Shown piece by piece: positions 1-12,410 of a stretch of 64,000 bases of DNA; within the stretch, counting starts at the first letter, position 1, and each line of letters starts with the position of its first letter. Under the pieces are notes generated by a model. That model was not told the DNA's origin. It ran no database searches and saw only the letters and a list, made by a program, of their open reading frames with translations. A program made the translations under genes and the position numbers. Source of the DNA: Rhipicephalus microplus (Eukaryota > Arthropoda > Arachnida > Ixodida > Ixodidae); the NCBI RefSeq assembly GCF_043290135.1, contig NC_134709.1:66070556-66134555 (forward strand), written 5' to 3'.

Positions 1-690
1 CCTTAATGCATACATCCGGTTTTGTCTATGCACAGGTTTGCCTTCACGGCTTTTATGCTTCTGTCGCTCTTCCCAGCCAGCTCAAGTCTGCTTATGTTAT
101 AACGTCTGATATCGGCTAGCCTGCGCCCATTGATTAACTTCAAAAGCTCCACTAGCTCTATTTTGTCGGTTGCATTCTAGGCCTTGATGGTTTGTCGTCT
201 CCTAATGAAATTTTTTATCTCCTGAGATAGTTTGCCAGTATCCCGTATATTGACTCTACCTACGACTTCAAATGCACACTTTTTTATGATACTAGTAAAA
301 TTATCGTTCATTGTGTACACGCTAAGGTCGGTTAGCTTGTTTAGTGTCTAGAATCTACTCTGAAATGAAACTCTGAATTCCTGTACTTTGCCTCACATCG
401 CTAACTCATTGACTTCTTGCATATCCGTTTATGCCATTGCTTTCTTAAATCTAGATCAATTTGTGATTTTACCCATTTTATGGTCACTGCATCGAATCTG
501 GGTTACCACTTATACATCCAGTACAAAGCTTGGGTGTGCAGACAGAACGAAGTCTGTTTCATTTTTAGTTTTGCCGTTAGGACTGCGCCACGTCCACTTA
601 TGGTTAGCCTGTTCGGTGCGTGCTCTTCACAGAAGCCTCGCGAACAGCACGTACAGCGTATTAAAAATCCTCGCCAACGTCGAAGTCGCA
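1..690 (-). pseudogene. Non-LTR retrotransposon (LINE) fragment, C-terminal part of the endonuclease
   Basis: On the minus strand, reading from about 690 down to 1, broken frames encode the end of an apurinic-like endonuclease and the linker before the reverse transcriptase. Near 546-602 the reading is KWTWRSPNGKTKNETDF, a signature of CR1/RTE-like LINE endonucleases, followed by a PRFDAVTIKWVKS stretch that matches the usual RFD-x-x-SDHR-x-VR block in degraded form. Further down come the linker segments IELVELLKLINGRRLADIRR and SRLELAGKSDRSIKAV. Several stops and frame changes show it is dead. The reverse transcriptase would lie left of the window. The exact clade cannot be fixed from this piece. 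Confidence 0.78.
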
Positions 691-806
691 CAGATGCTGT
701 TGCCTACTTCCACTTGTTCCTGGCGGCCCTATTGTGTCTTTTGGCTGTGACAGATCTTTTCGAAGCAAGAATGAAAGTGGTGGATATGCGGTTACCATTA
801 GGACAA

Positions 807-1890
807 CTGGCTCAACGGCGATCACTACACGCAAACGGGCGTCTGCAGTGCAACATGCTCATTAAAGTGTGACCCCATGTCACAATTTCTACTGAACCGC
901 ATGTTTGAAACCACTTCCCAACTTGCACGAATCACGAAAAGTGGTTTTGATGGTCCCGCGAACCGCTTTCCGAGGCTCGCGCCAGTCCAAAGAAAACTCC
1001 AGACTGAACAAGCTCTTTAATAAAACACACGGCTCAGATATACATGGCTGGGCCCGTCTTCACGAGTCAGCGTCACTGGCTTCACACAAGCTCGTCGCAC
1101 TCATCCCGGAGGCGGAAGCACCTGCGGCCGACTGTTTGGCTGGTTCCCACTAAGCGCGCTATAGAGCGTCACTCACATTTCACCTGAACACCACGTCAGA
1201 CCAAGTCCTATGATCTCACGTGGTGTTCGCACAAAGTAGAGCACAACGTTTGTGGGTTAGGAGGAGCTAGCGCAAACGCTGGGGGCGTTGTGCTGCGGCT
1301 AGTAGAAGTTTCTCGTGATTGATTGATTGATCTGTGGGGTTTAACGTCCCAAAACCACCATATGATTATGAGAGACGCCGTAGTGGAGGGCTCCGGTACT
1401 TTCGACCACCTGGGGTTGTTTACCGTGCACTCAAATCTGAGCACATGGGCCTACAACATTTCTGCCTCCACCGGAAATGCAGCCGCCGCAGCCGGGATTG
1501 CTCATGGTAGCTTCTGGAACTGAAGGGGGGGGGGGATATTTCAATGGCAGCAGAGGCGCCTAGTTGCAGGACGAAGCGCTTACCACTTCCTCCCAAAGTG
1601 GTCTCTGTGGAAAATCATGACGCTGGAGTAGGGTATTCTTTAGCTTTCTAACGACACCTACGCCTGTTGCTATTTGCGAAGCAGGTTTCAAACGTGCAGA
1701 ACAGTAGAAGTCGTGACATGGGGCACGCTTTGATGAGCATGTTGCAGCGCAGACGCACGTTTGCGTGCAGTGATCGCCGTGGATAGCGTCTATGGCTACA
1801 TTCAAGCTCGTCGTACTAATCCAGGAAGCGGGGGAACACCGTGGACGACTGTTTTGCTGTTCCCAGCTAAGCGCGATGGTACGTCACTCG
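807..1890. repeat. Unclassified repeat with inverted ends and an internal direct duplication
   Basis: Bases 807-885 reappear in reverse complement at about 1699-1780 with high similarity. Bases 1073-1172 reappear in direct orientation at about 1795-1890. A 5'-truncated SINE sits between the arms. No coding potential was recognised. It may be an inverted pair of one short mobile element, but the family is not known to me. Confidence 0.55.
1317..1497 (-). mobile_element. Ruka-like SINE, 5'-truncated (body only)
   Basis: The reverse complement carries the body of the tick tRNA-derived SINE: the 'ggaggcagaaatgttgtaggc' type segment, the 'ggagccctccactacggcg' block, the 'cataatcatatggtggttt' block and a TCAA-rich 3' end. 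The tRNA-like head with A and B boxes is missing. Better copies lie at 42630 and 62041. Confidence 0.85.
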
Positions 1891-1899
1891 CAGCGTCAG

Positions 1900-3600
1900 C
1901 TTGAATTGAAAGATACTCGATGGCTACCTTCGCATGTCGTCTAGCAAACGGCTGTCAGAACAACACAACGAAAGTACACACGACAAGTACAGCTTCAAAA
2001 ACACCAGATGGTCAAAGGTTCCGGAGCCCTTCACTACCGAATCTCTCTTAATCATATCGTGGTGCAAGAACATGAAACTCCAGATATTATAACTAGAGCC
2101 CGCTGTCCCGTCAATATGATATTGTAACAGTATTCAAAAAACACTCAAGAAACAAGACAATCTTGAAAAGAAACGGAATATGAAAAGAATAATCAGAAGC
2201 ACAAAGTACAGTACTCAGGGGTTCAAAGCAGGAATAAAACTTTTCTTGTAACATGACTGATGTGCGCTATTGCTCGAGACAACCTCGCCATGTCGCGCCG
2301 AATCCGGTCTATAAAGATTATGTTAGGTCTAATCTACACGTTCTGGTCGAGTATACGTGAATATGACCCGAAGTGCAGATGGTGAAAACGAACGCATGTG
2401 CGGAAATTGTCCTATTTCAACCGTGACCACTGCACGTAAACAATTTCTGGTGTATAAATGTACACCTGCCCTTATTTTAAATAAGAGGCAGAGTCTGTGG
2501 GCAGTGCCCGGGTACTTGCAAGGTGGTCGCATAGAACACTGCGGGGATTGTCGGTGCCTGTAGCTTTTTTTAGTCATTTGCATATAACACGACCATGACA
2601 CGTCTTCATTAACATCACCATATTCTGGCATGAAGAAGTAAGGACAATTATAAACGTTTTATTGATTGTGTATCTATGTGATGAAATTTGGGTGCTCATT
2701 GAATAAACTGAGTCAAACTGAGTCAAAAGTAGTCAAAATGGCCCAGTGGAGGGCAGCCTCTACTAGGCATGTCAATCTTAGCGCGACGTTAACGCTGAAC
2801 ACGTCATACAAATTTCGCCCGCATATAAACACTTAAGGACAAACACAAACACACACACGCACACGCATGCACGCACACAAAGCGTACAAGATATAATACA
2901 ACATATAATCTCAGCACTTTCTCGGAGTCAGCGCAGTACTATCATGAGCAGATTTTCCGTGCCTGGGAAACTGGCGTATACGCTTCTCATTGTTGCTTTC
3001 ACAAGTATGAGATGTCTTGACAGTGTAAAGAAACAAACAACGAAGAAAAAATGAAAAATCACAACCACCCCTCCCCCTGCCCCTTAATAAAAGAAAAACA
3101 CGCAAGATCTAGGAAGTGCATTGTTCCTTCGCGAATGAAAAGCTGCAATCAGAAAGTCCACGTATACAAAAAAGCACCACTCTTAACGGCGCATGTCACG
3201 TGTAGTGCTTCACTATATTCGTGAATAATTATCAATTCCGTTCGCTTACCTGTTGGTGCTGGAACGTTCATTGCGGCGACTGTGCGCGTAGCTTGCCAGC
3301 CCAACTGTACCGCGCGGTTATTACCCATCGGCTCATTTCCCCCTCCGCTCCTCCCCTCACTAGAGCACTCGATCCTGTGATGTTATGGCGGTGGCGTTTT
3401 TCTTTCCGCCACCGTCCGAAATACAACACTCTTATCGCGGTGGCGGTAGGTCGGTGTGCCCAACTTCGTCCGCACGTTCAGTATGCTGCTCGGGTGGCCG
3501 ACCTCGTCAGATTGAACAGCCGATTACACCCAGACCCGTTGCTTCCGTGTATAATCGAAGACACCGAATAAATAGTTTGTTAACGTGGTGTTGTCGTTAA
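1900..3600. other. Non-coding stretch, no gene recognised
   Basis: Only a degraded SINE scrap (about 2008-2063, plus strand, sharing the 'ccggagccc' and 'catatcgtggt' blocks) and a CA-rich run near 2844-2880 were recognised. The open frames here are short and resemble no protein family I know. Confidence 0.5.
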
Positions 3601-3604
3601 CGCT

Positions 3605-3910
3605 GCCCTTACGGAAACGCCATACATGGCCCATATATAGGTTATATGTGGCCATATATAAGCATATATGGCAGCATATGTGGCCACATATAAGCATATA
3701 TGTCAGCATATGTGGCTTCTATTTACCATATATGGATGTATATCTGGCGGAGTCGGTTCATGTATGGGCTTATATACAGCCATATATGACGCGGTTGGCC
3801 CATATAAGGAATCAAATCTGGCCAAATAAGGCACGGCCACACCATATATAACATATCAGGTGGATCCTTATATGTGGAAGTGCTCCCTTATTTGGGATGA
3901 ACCATGTATA
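3605..3910. repeat. Array of CCATATATGG-like palindromic motifs
   Basis: A 300-bp AT-rich block is built from variants of 'gccatatatggc', 'catatataagcatatatgg' and 'cccatataagg'. Many are self-complementary and several fit CC(A/T)6GG. A similar block lies at 11840-12115. The spacing is irregular, so it is an interspersed palindromic repeat and not a simple microsatellite. Confidence 0.75.
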
Positions 3911-6900
3911 TATTTAGCACCGTGATCACACTTTTATGCGAATTGTAATATATAACAATTTCTACACAAAGCTGACCTGCTTATTTTTTACAACAATAGG
4001 AGTATTAATTACATATGTTGTTTCTGTCATGCAAAAAATCCCCAAATTTCAGGTCAGCTTTGTGTACGTGATAGTTGCAACTCAGTTTAATGCATATATG
4101 CATGCATTCGTGTAATTTAACTCGTACATTTTTCATGACATTTAGGTTTGAAACAATAAATTGTAATTAATACGACGTAAATAATGTATACGAGAGACAT
4201 GTTTTACGAGGAAGGAATCATGTCAAGTCACAAAACGTATTGAAGCTTCCGAACCTCGCTAATATTATAGAGCAATACCATATAGTTTTATGTAAAAACA
4301 AAATGCATGCAACTTATATTGTTCACATTAATGCATTGTTTAAAGTGGCAGCAAGAAATAGTAACTTCAATTCACTTTTAGCTTCCACATCGGTGGACAA
4401 AATTTCTGATTATTTGAAGGTTTTGATGGCTATATGCTCCCTTCATATAACAAGATTTCAATTAATCCTGTTGACCCCTCATCTGCCATTGCTTTCAGCA
4501 GCCATTTACTATAATTGCATGCGCAATGCAATGTTTAAGGGAGTATTTTCAAAAACAAAAAAGAACTTACGTGAATGCAACCTGCAGGCACCATTATGAT
4601 TACATTCAAGATGAAAGTTGTACTAATTTATTGCAAAAATACATCTTGCGTTTCCTTTGGCTAGGTATAACGTTCCTGGCTGTGCACATAGTAAATTTAT
4701 TAAAAATTTTATGATTGCTCTAGTGAACAATTAATTTAGGGTAATGTTTGCAATCGTCAAAAAAAGCTCACGTCATAGACATGTACGTTAAGAAAGGTGC
4801 AACTGACTCACACGTGATACACATTTAATGGACAATGTAATGAAATGCTGACACTTTATAGCAATATTTAACGTAGGCTGCCGAATACACAAAACCTCTA
4901 TTTTATGTGGGTGCGTCATTACTTCGTCGAGATCACTAATGCGCACGTGCCATCATCAGAATTAGCCTAAACATTGCCTTGTGAATACTATTAGTATGAC
5001 ACATTTTTGTGGGCTGCCGTGATGCCTAAGCCAAACTCTACATTATGTAAACAGCCCCTGGCTGTGCAGGCGCGTAACGATTAAAACTGTTTGCGAACAT
5101 ATCCTTTCAACATCAACACGGTAGTGCATTTACCTATAAGATATGTATGCCAGTACATACCCAACAAACTGCGCAATTGCTAACTCGCGTATAGTTTCAT
5201 GGGCACCCGGACACTAGCATCTCAGGCCATGTCAGAATGCTATGAGTGTATTATTATTATTAATAATAATATTATTATTATTGTTGTTGTTGTTGTTTTG
5301 TTGTTGTTGTTGTTATTCTTATTGTTGTTGTTGTATCTCGCAAAGCGTCCAACGTTTCAATTCCATATGCTGTCAATACTGTGTCGTTATGTAAGTTTTA
5401 TGAGATCAGTTATCTTGGTGTTCTTTTTGATAGCATGCTGAGTTTTTTCTTCTTGCATTAAATGTGCTGCCATGCGAGGCCTTCGTTCTCTCCCTGTTGT
5501 ATTAACATCTCTCGAGAATCCGGTTCTCCTACAGCCTTCTACAAATTGTACACCGCCATATGTCGTGGTCAACTTGAGTACATATACATATCTGATTTGG
5601 AATGGCCTTGCTAAATCCAGCAGTAGCCACTGAGTGAGTCCAGAAAAATTTCATAACCATTTACCCCCATCGTTTCACTAGAATCCTTTCAACACTGCTA
5701 GAATATTATATTTGTCAACAGTTAACGGCCGGCTAAATCGCGCTGAGCTGTTATTTTTTTACAAGCTAGTTCAGAGTGAGATATTCTGCCCTTCTCGGTT
5801 GTAATAATTTTCAAACTCCGCCTAAGTTATCGAGAGAGAATTGACCGTTGCATGTACCTGCCAGCTTCTTTCAACACTATCCTTTACAGAATACCGAGTC
5901 TCTCTAACGTCAACTTTCTTGATTCGTTAAGTTTTTCATAGCCTACAGTCATTTTTTTGTCACTGAGGGCTGCCCTGTCTTAACGTAGATTTGCACATGC
6001 ACAGATTCTTCCCTCTTCCGTCTTTCAGGAAGCCTTCGGCACGTTTATGTATATTCCACATTATTTTTCAGTCCCATTCCATAAATATCTACTCTTTTAT
6101 TTGTTGTTCCTATTGTGCGTTGATTTCTTTTCGACTGCTCGTTTTTGCTCTTTTTATTGATTTGCTTTTCTGTGGACAGTCTGTAATGTATTCTTTGTTT
6201 TTGTTTTCTTTTCGTGCGCGCCAGCACGAAAGACCCTATGGTTGTTCTTGGATACGTTAAAAAGTTATTGATTGGTGATTGGTTGATTGATTATTATTAT
6301 TATTATCATTATAAATGCTTGCGAAATAAGATGAAAATTTGGCTGAAACGCGTCTTCGTAGCCAGCGTACACGAAGCAGTGATTTCAGCTCCACAGAATG
6401 CCTGTCTCAAAGGTCTTGCACCTGCAGCTTTCTGGGCCCGCGGAAGGAAGTTGAAGTCCATTGTCCAAAAAAACTCACCTGACTGCAAGGTTGCAAGGGG
6501 TGCGCACAGAAAAAAATACAAAAAAGGGCGCCCGTCAGATGGGTAGAAAATTTGGAGAAAGTTGTTCGAAGAAGCGCGTAGGCACCGTGCAGCCCTGCCG
6601 TGGCCTACACCAGTCTGTCGACACGGCAGGGAAGAGAGTGCCGCGGCCCATTTCAAGTAACGACGAAGAAAATAGTTTGCACAAACATTCAGTCGTATGG
6701 TAATAATATTGCGTCAATAATTGCTAAAAAATAAAACGTCGTTCGCCAATGGGCCCAGAAAAATTTAGTTCTAGTGAAAAGTGCGTAGATCATTGATCTC
6801 GAGGAGTAATGCAATGTTCATTGCAATGTTCATTGTCAAGCCTACATGCACTATATCCGCCCGCGCCATTGTTGCTTTTTTGCTCGCCGGAGTCATGGGT

Positions 6901-8315
6901 GCAGTGCTGATCAAGTTGGTACATTTTCATTCCTCTTGCTCTTATTTCGTGCTCAACCACTGCTCCAATTTACACAAGATAATCGCGCAGCTCTCAGGAA
7001 TCTACTGCGCTGTACGTGGCGAAATCGTGGACCGACGTGGAAGTGTTTTTGTGTGCGTGTGCGTGTGTACGCCGCTGCATTGGCGATCGTCCATTTTTCG
7101 TGAAAAAAAAATGGACACCCATGCTTGCGGGCAAGCGTTCCTTCAAAACTTATTCCTAAAGCAGTACGAATGGACGTGGTGGCTTTAAGGTGTGAATAGG
7201 TTATTAGGATTAACAGGCTCCTTGAAAGACAAGTCTCTGTTGAATGTTAAGGTAAGTTCATAATTTTCATTACCTTCGCACGTTGTTCATAAATATTATG
7301 ATAACTCGAAAACATAGCGCGTTGCATGCTTGCTGAGTAAATAACTTCACGCTAATCGTGGTTACGTCATTAAGCTGTTTTGTTTAAGCGATACGACAAC
7401 ACTTTCTTTTTTTCACTTGATCCAGACAGTGCTCTATTTAATCGAAAAATCTACGCCAGGAAAATATGGGTTTCGTGCCATTGTACGTTTATAAATATAT
7501 TGATATAAATATACTTGTGCTGTACTTTTCTCATTTTAACGCTTGAGGAATTACCAAGGATAAATTACAACTTGCGCAATCACAAATAAAAAAGAGTTGC
7601 ATATCTCCAACTCCAAGGGTGTCATGAGATTTATGAGCCCGCGTTCAAATTTGTCTTGCGTTTGAATTTATCTTTCTTCGTTTAGGTTCCATTTGTTTTT
7701 ATATTTTCGTGTGTTTTGATAAGGACACGCAGTTAAAATTTTATTGCTAATTTGATTCATCAAAGCAGGGTGCAATGTCACGGATCCAAACGAAAAAAAC
7801 TTAAGAATAGCCCGTAATTTTGTTTCCAACATCTACAACCAGGGTGATAAAAGTGTAAATTTGAGTGGAATGTGTACATCACAGGCAACATTATCGTTAC
7901 TGATGTCGCAACATCGCGTGGTTATCTTGAGGAACTGCGCATACCCGCATACATAGTTACACAAAATAATGTGATGTCACGTTTTAATCCGTGAGCACTG
8001 TAGATAGTTTTACGCGAGCCGACAAATAAACTGGTCTGATGCATTAGGGCTTGCTACTGTGTGAGAAAACTGGGGGTCATTAAACTCTGTTTTTCATAGT
8101 TGAACGTGATAGCAGTATTGATCCTGTTTCTTGTGCGTAGTTCAATCACTCAATGTGTACTCTTTATTGCACGATGCTACTTGAACAATTTTAATTGTGG
8201 AATAGTGCTGTGTGATTGAGAATGTTGAAAGTGTCTCATTGATGGTTTCGCACATGGCGGCGTTTTGGGTAAAAAAGGGGCAGCATAGTTTAAAGAACGA
8301 GAAATATAATGTAAA
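3911..8315. other. AT-rich non-coding stretch, no gene recognised
   Basis: No exon or known mobile element was recognised. It contains simple repeats: ATT/TTG runs at about 5248-5335, an ATT run at about 6288-6312 and a GT-rich patch near 7050-7070. The short open frames do not look like real proteins. Confidence 0.5.
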
Positions 8316-8957
8316 ACTGAGTTGCGCGAAAAAATTGAAATACAAAAGGAAGACACCTAGACACAACAGTCATGGACGACTGAAACTTTGTTGGAGAAAA
8401 CAGACATATACGTATGCAGTTACGAAAACACGTGCGGTGAAAGAAATTGATTAGATGAGCAGACAGATTCTATAAATGATGCACTTCCAGAAAAGCTACC
8501 TCAGTAGCAAGTAGCATAAGCGAGAGTTACGTGACACATGAATCCGCAGCTTTGTTAATGAAATACGCCTCTTCGATTTCCCGCGCTACCGTGTCACTGA
8601 ATCTAGCTTTAACTACCGTATCATCAAACAAAGGCACGCAGCCACACTCTCTACAATGTGATGATTGGTTAGAGAATGGTTGTCCCTTTAGAGAAGCTTT
8701 GTGATCTACAATTATATTATTGAATCCTAAATAATACTTCCCTCACCACAGCGCAGTGCCGTACATCACACGATGTCCCCACTGTGAAAGAAAATGATTA
8801 GATGTCTGCTCATCTAATCATTTTTTTCCACCTCACGTGTTCTCGTAACCACATACATATGTCTGTTTTCTCCAATAAAGTTTCAGTTGTCAGTGTGCGC
8901 TGTGTCCAGGTGTCTTCCTTTCACACTTCAAATTTTTTCGCGCAACTAAGTTAAGAT
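8316..8957 (-). mobile_element. Old Penelope-like element remnant with inverted terminal arms
   Basis: Arms 8316-8465 and 8808-8957 are reverse complements, roughly 85% alike by eye, including an AATAAA within the right arm. Between them the minus strand (about 8700 down to 8480) encodes the end of a Penelope GIY-YIG endonuclease: CVPLFDDTVVKARF, then REIEEAYFINKAADSCVT. This parallels the LLLEAYYIEKNKDICVSEPS end of the young element at 35915-37620. The rest of the ORF is lost. Inverted truncated arms around a 5'-truncated ORF are typical of this class. Confidence 0.72.
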
Positions 8958-9729
8958 GAAGTACCAACTCACCCAGCAGAACGTGCTTCTCAATATTATG
9001 TGTGTGAAATGATTTAAAACTTTATGCACCCACTACGCAGTCGTGAGGGAATACGCGCAGTAACGTGTGTGCCTTTTGTAATGGTTGGCTGTCTTTAGAC
9101 CGCGAAGTCGTGTTGGTATTAACGTGTTGTGATGCCCGATGAAAATGCACGCTAGTATCATGCAATATTGCTGAGACATTAAATGTGTGCTGTGAAACCT
9201 GTATGCAGGATACGTGTATTTGTTAAGCATGACAGTTAATTTCCTTGCATTTTCAACAAGAGGAACTTATTCATGCTTTATTTACAAGCAGATGAGTAGC
9301 TATGTGGTAGAGCACTTGCTTGCCATGCAAATGGCCAGCATGATTTCGGTCATCACTCAAATACAAAAATTTATATTTGTTTTATTTGCATTCTCTCAAT
9401 TTTCGATCATGGACAAGACGATTTTTCACTGAGAGCCACCGATGCTTACGCCGGAATTTCTGCGGAACGAGCTTTTTACCGCTGTTACGTTAATGATGCA
9501 GTATTGAGAGAACGGAAAGTGGTTTACGTTTACAATGTACATTTTTTAGTGTCCCATTGGCAAGAAATATTGCTAAAAGCCTCCGTTCCCACGCGCACAG
9601 GGACCTATAGACACCAGTTTTAGCAGTCGTTCTATAGGCCATTAGTCACAATACTTGTACATGACAAGCTTGCAAACCAATCACTTTTGACCGAACTCCT
9701 TAAAAGTTGATTATCAACTCATTTATTAC
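8958..9729. other. Non-coding stretch, no gene recognised
   Basis: No protein domain, RNA gene or clear repeat was recognised between the Penelope-like remnant and the Harbinger-like element. Confidence 0.4.
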
Positions 9730-10944
9730 CTGTGTCACACGGGCGCACAAAAAGTCTTTTAAGTATAAGTGGTCCTTTACGAAGTTGAAAAACTTTTAAC
9801 AAAGAGGTGTTGCGGCGCAGACACACGGCAGCAACGACCTCCTATTAGTGTTTTCGTTCAAAGACGCTAGCGAAAGCGTGGCGCTAACAGTTAAAAGAGA
9901 AGCAATGAAAATTAAACGATGTATCACGATGTACAAATTAAAGACTTGTTGCACTGCTCGTTTCTTCAAATAAATTTAAGAATAAGAGATGAAGAAACAC
10001 CAATGAGAAAGTTTGTTGCACTAGTTAAGGAAGCATTCCCATAACTAGCGACGTGCACACGTCCGTCTGGCACCACTGGACTTTTATTTACCGTATTTGT
10101 TTTTCGCTGCTCTCGACTGCTCTCGACACGTTATGGGCGACCATACGGAAGAAAAAGCAGCGATCGCAAGCATGACGGCCTGCCTTCTCGCTCTGGAAAG
10201 CGAGGCAGACGCTGCAAAAGCCGCCAAGGAGAGGATCAAGCAGCAACTGCTGTTCTGCACTTCCTTGCTGTACGCAATGGAGCTGTCGGAGAAGGCCTGC
10301 GATCGATCGATCTGGGCCTTCAGATGAAACGAGAGGTGGTTCGAGGAAACTGTACCTCACCTCGGTGAGCAGAACTTCAAGCAATTTTTTCGAGTGTACC
10401 CGTCCACCTTTCGTTTCATTGTGGAGAGCTTGCGCAGTGAGCTCGAAAGACAGTGCACCAGCATGCGTGAAACCATCACTCCTGTGAAGCGAGTCGGCAT
10501 TGCCCTATAGAAACTTGACCACTTGAATGACGGGCAAACACACGACTGCCACGCTTTCCTCGCTTGTGCAAAATGGCGCAGCGCGAGACCGAGCTTCATC
10601 ACGTGATATTGCCGACGCGTTGTAGCTGCTTACGAGAGTAGCAAAGGAAATAACCATTAAAAGAGTTCATTACACCTACTGCAGGATATGAAATTTGTTT
10701 TTACGAGGAGTTTTGGTGACAGAAAAATAAGCATTCGCTCTTTTTTCCCCACCACTCGAAAATTGCTGGCGCCCACTGGTTTCGAGGCTACTCATTCGGA
10801 GCCGTAAAAGAGATCGACGAACTCCGTTTACGAAAAAGACCGCTTCTGAAAAGGAGTTCACTCTGTGCCGTGTGCCTGCTGTCAGGAACTCCTTTTCGGG
10901 AAAAGACCGCTTACTTAAAAGACTTTTAATTGCCCGTGTGACAG
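9730..10944 (+). mobile_element. PIF/Harbinger-like DNA transposon, degraded
   Basis: The ends are inverted: 'ctgtgtcacacgggc' at 9730-9744 and 'gcccgtgtgacag' at 10932-10944. The similarity continues inward, with an AAAGTCTTTTAAGT block at both ends. A HARBI1-like transposase fragment lies inside (10133-10600). The target-site duplication could not be settled. At about 1.2 kb it is too short for a complete autonomous element. Confidence 0.7.
10133..10600 (+). pseudogene. HARBI1-like transposase fragment, N-terminal region
   Basis: From the ATG at 10133 the frame encodes an alanine-rich leader. It hits a TGA at 10325, continues in the same frame through RWFEETVPHLGEQNFKQFFR and YPSTFRFIVESLRSELER, then hits a TAG at 10508 where the family normally has a tryptophan in 'AL-W-KL'. 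These match the N-terminal helical region of PIF/Harbinger transposases. The DDE catalytic domain is absent. Two in-frame stops and the missing catalytic part make it inactive. Confidence 0.72.
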
Positions 10945-11824
10945 ATATATAAGTTATTCAATGCACACGCAGTTCATAAGGTCAACAGCAAGTCAATATT
11001 TCGTTTTGACTGACTATGGACGCTCCATTGACACGCGAGAAAAGTTTTAAACAAACACACTGTGAAAAATCTCTTTACGAACTTCAAATTGACTTCTTTT
11101 ATGCTATTTATTTTTGTCATGTCGGAATCGATAAAGCGGAATATTTACTTGCACCGAACTATGTCTCAGACCGTGTTGACCATAGGTTCAAGATAAGAAA
11201 AATCGCATGCAAGACTGACGTATTTCAAAATAATGTTTTACCAAAAAAAAATTACGAGATAAAACCAACTGCCTTTTAGCATTGCCTCTACACTCTCAAA
11301 TATTTGCTTTATTTTATGTTAGAATTAGTGCGTTGCATTTTTGGGCTGTGTCACATTTTCCGATTTATATATGAATTTCTCTTGTAGATTGTGATTCAGG
11401 TGACTGATTATTTGTTTGGGTGACTATGTATTTTTTGTATTCTACTTTTCGTAGACGCTCCCCCACTGTATAGCCAATTGGTGCTGTGGGTAATGAAATA
11501 AATAGATAAATAAAAAAGTGTCTATAAGTAAGCAATAAATTTAAGCACAAAGAATGTATCTCTTCAGGAAAAGTGGACTAACAGTGACATGTGCCCACCA
11601 AAATCTTTAAATATGATACCAAGTTACATTTTTAGCAATTAGTTATTAAGAATAACTCGAGATATAATGAGGATAACTTAATTGAACAAGAATGTCTAGG
11701 GGGTATGTACTGCCCTTGTTTTGGAGATGATGGTGACTGCATGCAGACCTTTCAACAAACAGCTATATTTCTAGCTGAAGAATGATTTGAGCAGCTATAT
11801 TTTTTGTTGGTGACACAAGCTGAA
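10945..11824. other. Non-coding stretch, no gene recognised
   Basis: AT-rich sequence. A plus-strand open frame at 11016-11279 (87 codons) was inspected and shows no recognisable domain. Confidence 0.4.
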
Positions 11825-11839
11825 CTAATATAGATGAAT

Positions 11840-12115
11840 TATCTGAATAGATTTATATAAAGGTATCCATATAAGGCCATATATGAAAGCATCCATATAA
11901 GACCTTATATGGATGCTTCTATATATAGCCATATATAGCCGTATACAGCAACACCCATATATGGGTATATAAGGCCCATATATGGCTATATCATGACTTG
12001 GGCATATCAGGTTATATAGGGCCCATATATGGGGATTCCATATAAAGCTAGATATGCCAATTCCTGATGTAGCCATATATGGGGATTTTCATATAAGTCC
12101 ATATATAGGATTTTT
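11840..12115. repeat. Second array of CCATATATGG-like palindromic motifs
   Basis: Same motif vocabulary as 3605-3910: 'cccatatatgggtatata', 'ggcccatatatggc', 'ccatataagg' and similar, with many short self-complementary units. The two blocks are not simple copies of each other, so the motif itself is what is shared. Confidence 0.75.
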
Positions 12116-12410
12116 GTAAGGGTGGACCAGCAGCTATAAAAATTATAATTTAACAATCACAGTAACGGTATAACTTAAGTATAGAGCGACACATTAAATC
12201 AGTTTAGACGGATGAATCATTTTTAACAGTGGAACTATATTTACAGCAACCGTTAGTCTGTGTGGTGTTAAAAGAAAACTATTATTGCCACGAACCTGCG
12301 CGTGCTTTGTATGTCACCCTTTTCCATCTTATAATTATATCCCAGAACACGTACGCCGTTTTCAACCGGCATGTGATGCAATAACTGATGGGCGAGAACA
12401 CGAGTACGCA

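Noticed and set aside
6781..7188. 135-codon plus-strand frame with a hydrophobic segment, considered as a small membrane protein
   Set aside because: It passes through a GT microsatellite, has no homologue I recognise and no splice or promoter context.
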